Shown here: positions 32,260 through 33,054 of the stretch, piece by piece | Position numbering within the stretch: position 1 is the stretch's first letter | How the letters are laid out: each line of letters opens with the position of its first letter | NCBI GenBank assembly: GCA_016192345.1 | Contig: JACPUH010000032.1 | Coordinates: 1 to 33,054 of the forward strand | Direction of reading: 5' to 3' | DNA: 33,054 nucleotides | DNA from: Ignavibacteriales bacterium | Lineage (GTDB): Bacteria > Bacteroidota > Ignavibacteria > UBA10030 | Translations under genes and position numbers: made by a program | The notes under the pieces: generated by a model | The model's database searches: none | Told to the model about the DNA's origin: nothing | What the model saw: the letters and a program-made list of their open reading frames with translations, nothing else

Positions 32260-33054
32260 ATGAACTCAAAGGTCAACATTGTCATGAAGATTCTTCTCGC
32301 GTTCCTCATCCTGTTCTCCTCAACCTTAGGTCAGGTAAGGCTTCCCAGGCTCATCAGTGATGGCATGGTGCTTCAACGGGATTCCGATGTGAAGATTTGG
32401 GGGTGGGCCGCGCACCATGAAAACGTCTCTCTCCGGTTTCTCGATTCGACGTACCATGCCACAGCCGACGGGAGTGGTGCATGGAGCATCATATTGTCGG
32501 GATTGCAGCCCGGCGGACCATATGACATGCGGATAGAGGCCGGCAATGTCATCACTCTTTCCGATATCATGATTGGGGACGTATGGGTCTGTTCGGGACA
32601 GTCGAACATGGAGCTTTCGATGAGAAGAGTCAGCCCGATCTATGAGACGGAAATAGCCACCTCAGACAATGCCGCGATCAGGCATTTTTCCGTGCCGCAA
32701 CAGTATGATTTCACGGCTCCTCACGACGATCTGCCCTCAGGCAGTTGGACGCGGGCAAATTCGAAAACCGTTCTTGATTTCTCGGCGGTGGCGTATTTCT
32801 TTGCGCGGGAACTGTATGACAGGTATAAAGTCCCAATCGGTTTGATCAATGCGAGCCTCGGAGGTTCTCCCGCGGAATCCTGGATGAGCGAGGATGCTCT
32901 GAGGTCGTTCCCCGTCCATTACCAGGAAGCTCAACGGTTCAAAGACAGCACGCTGATCCGGTCCATCGAGCTCGATGACAGCAAGAGAATCCAAGCTTGG
33001 TATCGCCTGCTCGGTGAACGAGATGAGGGGCACGCGGGCTGGCCCACGACTTGG
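32260..33054 (+). CDS. Sialate O-acetylesterase-family (SASA/CE20-like) acetylesterase, truncated by window end
   Basis: The first 265 residues of a secreted SGNH-type acetylesterase; the reading frame is open through the last base. The start at 32260 has AAGAGG 9 bases upstream and gives a signal peptide ending TLGQ. An Ig-like N-terminal domain (residues ~26-105, LPRLISDGMVLQR) precedes the SASA domain with its nucleophile Ser115 in VCSGQSNM and GLINASLGGSPAESW. The family removes acetyl groups from sialic acids and from plant hemicelluloses; the xylan setting supports the latter. The catalytic Asp-His block lies outside the window. Confidence 0.88.
   Translation, partial: MNSKVNIVMKILLAFLILFSSTLGQVRLPRLISDGMVLQRDSDVKIWGWAAHHENVSLRFLDSTYHATADGSGAWSIILSGLQPGGPYDMRIEAGNVITLSDIMIGDVWVCSGQSNMELSMRRVSPIYETEIATSDNAAIRHFSVPQQYDFTAPHDDLPSGSWTRANSKTVLDFSAVAYFFARELYDRYKVPIGLINASLGGSPAESWMSEDALRSFPVHYQEAQRFKDSTLIRSIELDDSKRIQAWYRLLGERDEGHAGWPTTW

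Noticed and set aside
1..33054. CRISPR arrays, tRNA or rRNA genes, transposases, SusC/SusD pairs
   Set aside because: I looked for regularly spaced direct repeats, tRNA-like cloverleafs, and transposase or TonB-receptor/SusD motifs and found none in the window.

Overview
The window looks like a polysaccharide-utilisation region from an FCB-superphylum bacterium, most like Ignavibacteria, Calditrichota or KSB1-type lineages. The main pointer is the C-terminal sorting domain of the first xylanase, with the NYPNPFNPTT motif and a C-terminal end typical of type IX secretion substrates in that group. Moderately high GC and tightly packed, strand-coherent operons fit. No rRNA, tRNA, transposase or CRISPR array was found, so the placement stays at superphylum level.

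Layout. Region A (13-16235, + strand) is an eight-gene xylan-degradation operon: GH10 xylanase with a sorting domain, GH127, a GH120-like beta-helix protein, GH67 alpha-glucuronidase, a divergent GH9, a second GH10, GH115 alpha-glucuronidase and a GH43 lipoprotein. Region B (16272-21717, + strand) follows after only 36 bases. It holds a corrinoid-dependent one-carbon module: a URO-D-fold methyltransferase, a B12-binding corrinoid protein, a small PF13769-like protein, a homocysteine S-methyltransferase-type protein, a MetF-MetV-like fusion and a pterin-binding methyltransferase. The largest gap anywhere in A plus B is about 89 bases, so the ~21.7 kb could be one transcription unit. Region C (21718-22001) is a structured non-coding stretch between convergent units. 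Region D (22002-25477, - strand) holds a RACo-type corrinoid activator, a protein with a MetH-activation-like domain and cysteine clusters, and a small unrecognised protein. Region E (25571 to the window end, + strand) is divergent from D. It holds a GntP-type permease, an FAH-family dehydratase, a ketoglutarate-semialdehyde dehydrogenase-like enzyme and an IlvD/Edd sugar-acid dehydratase (a Weimberg-type set), then an esterase and a sialate-O-acetylesterase-type protein cut by the window end.

How the parts may work together (inference). The hydrolases and esterases dismantle glucuronoxylan. GH67 and GH115 both release (4-O-methyl)-glucuronate. Region B plus RACo contains every component of an anaerobic O-demethylase: substrate methyltransferase, corrinoid protein, corrinoid:tetrahydrofolate methyltransferase and activator, plus MTHFR to oxidise the methyl group. 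In acetogens such systems act on methoxylated aromatics. Its position in an alpha-glucuronidase operon suggests a corrinoid system that removes the 4-O-methyl ether of methylglucuronate, which I believe has not been described. The sugar-acid branch would take pentonates (or a related acid) to 2-oxoglutarate.
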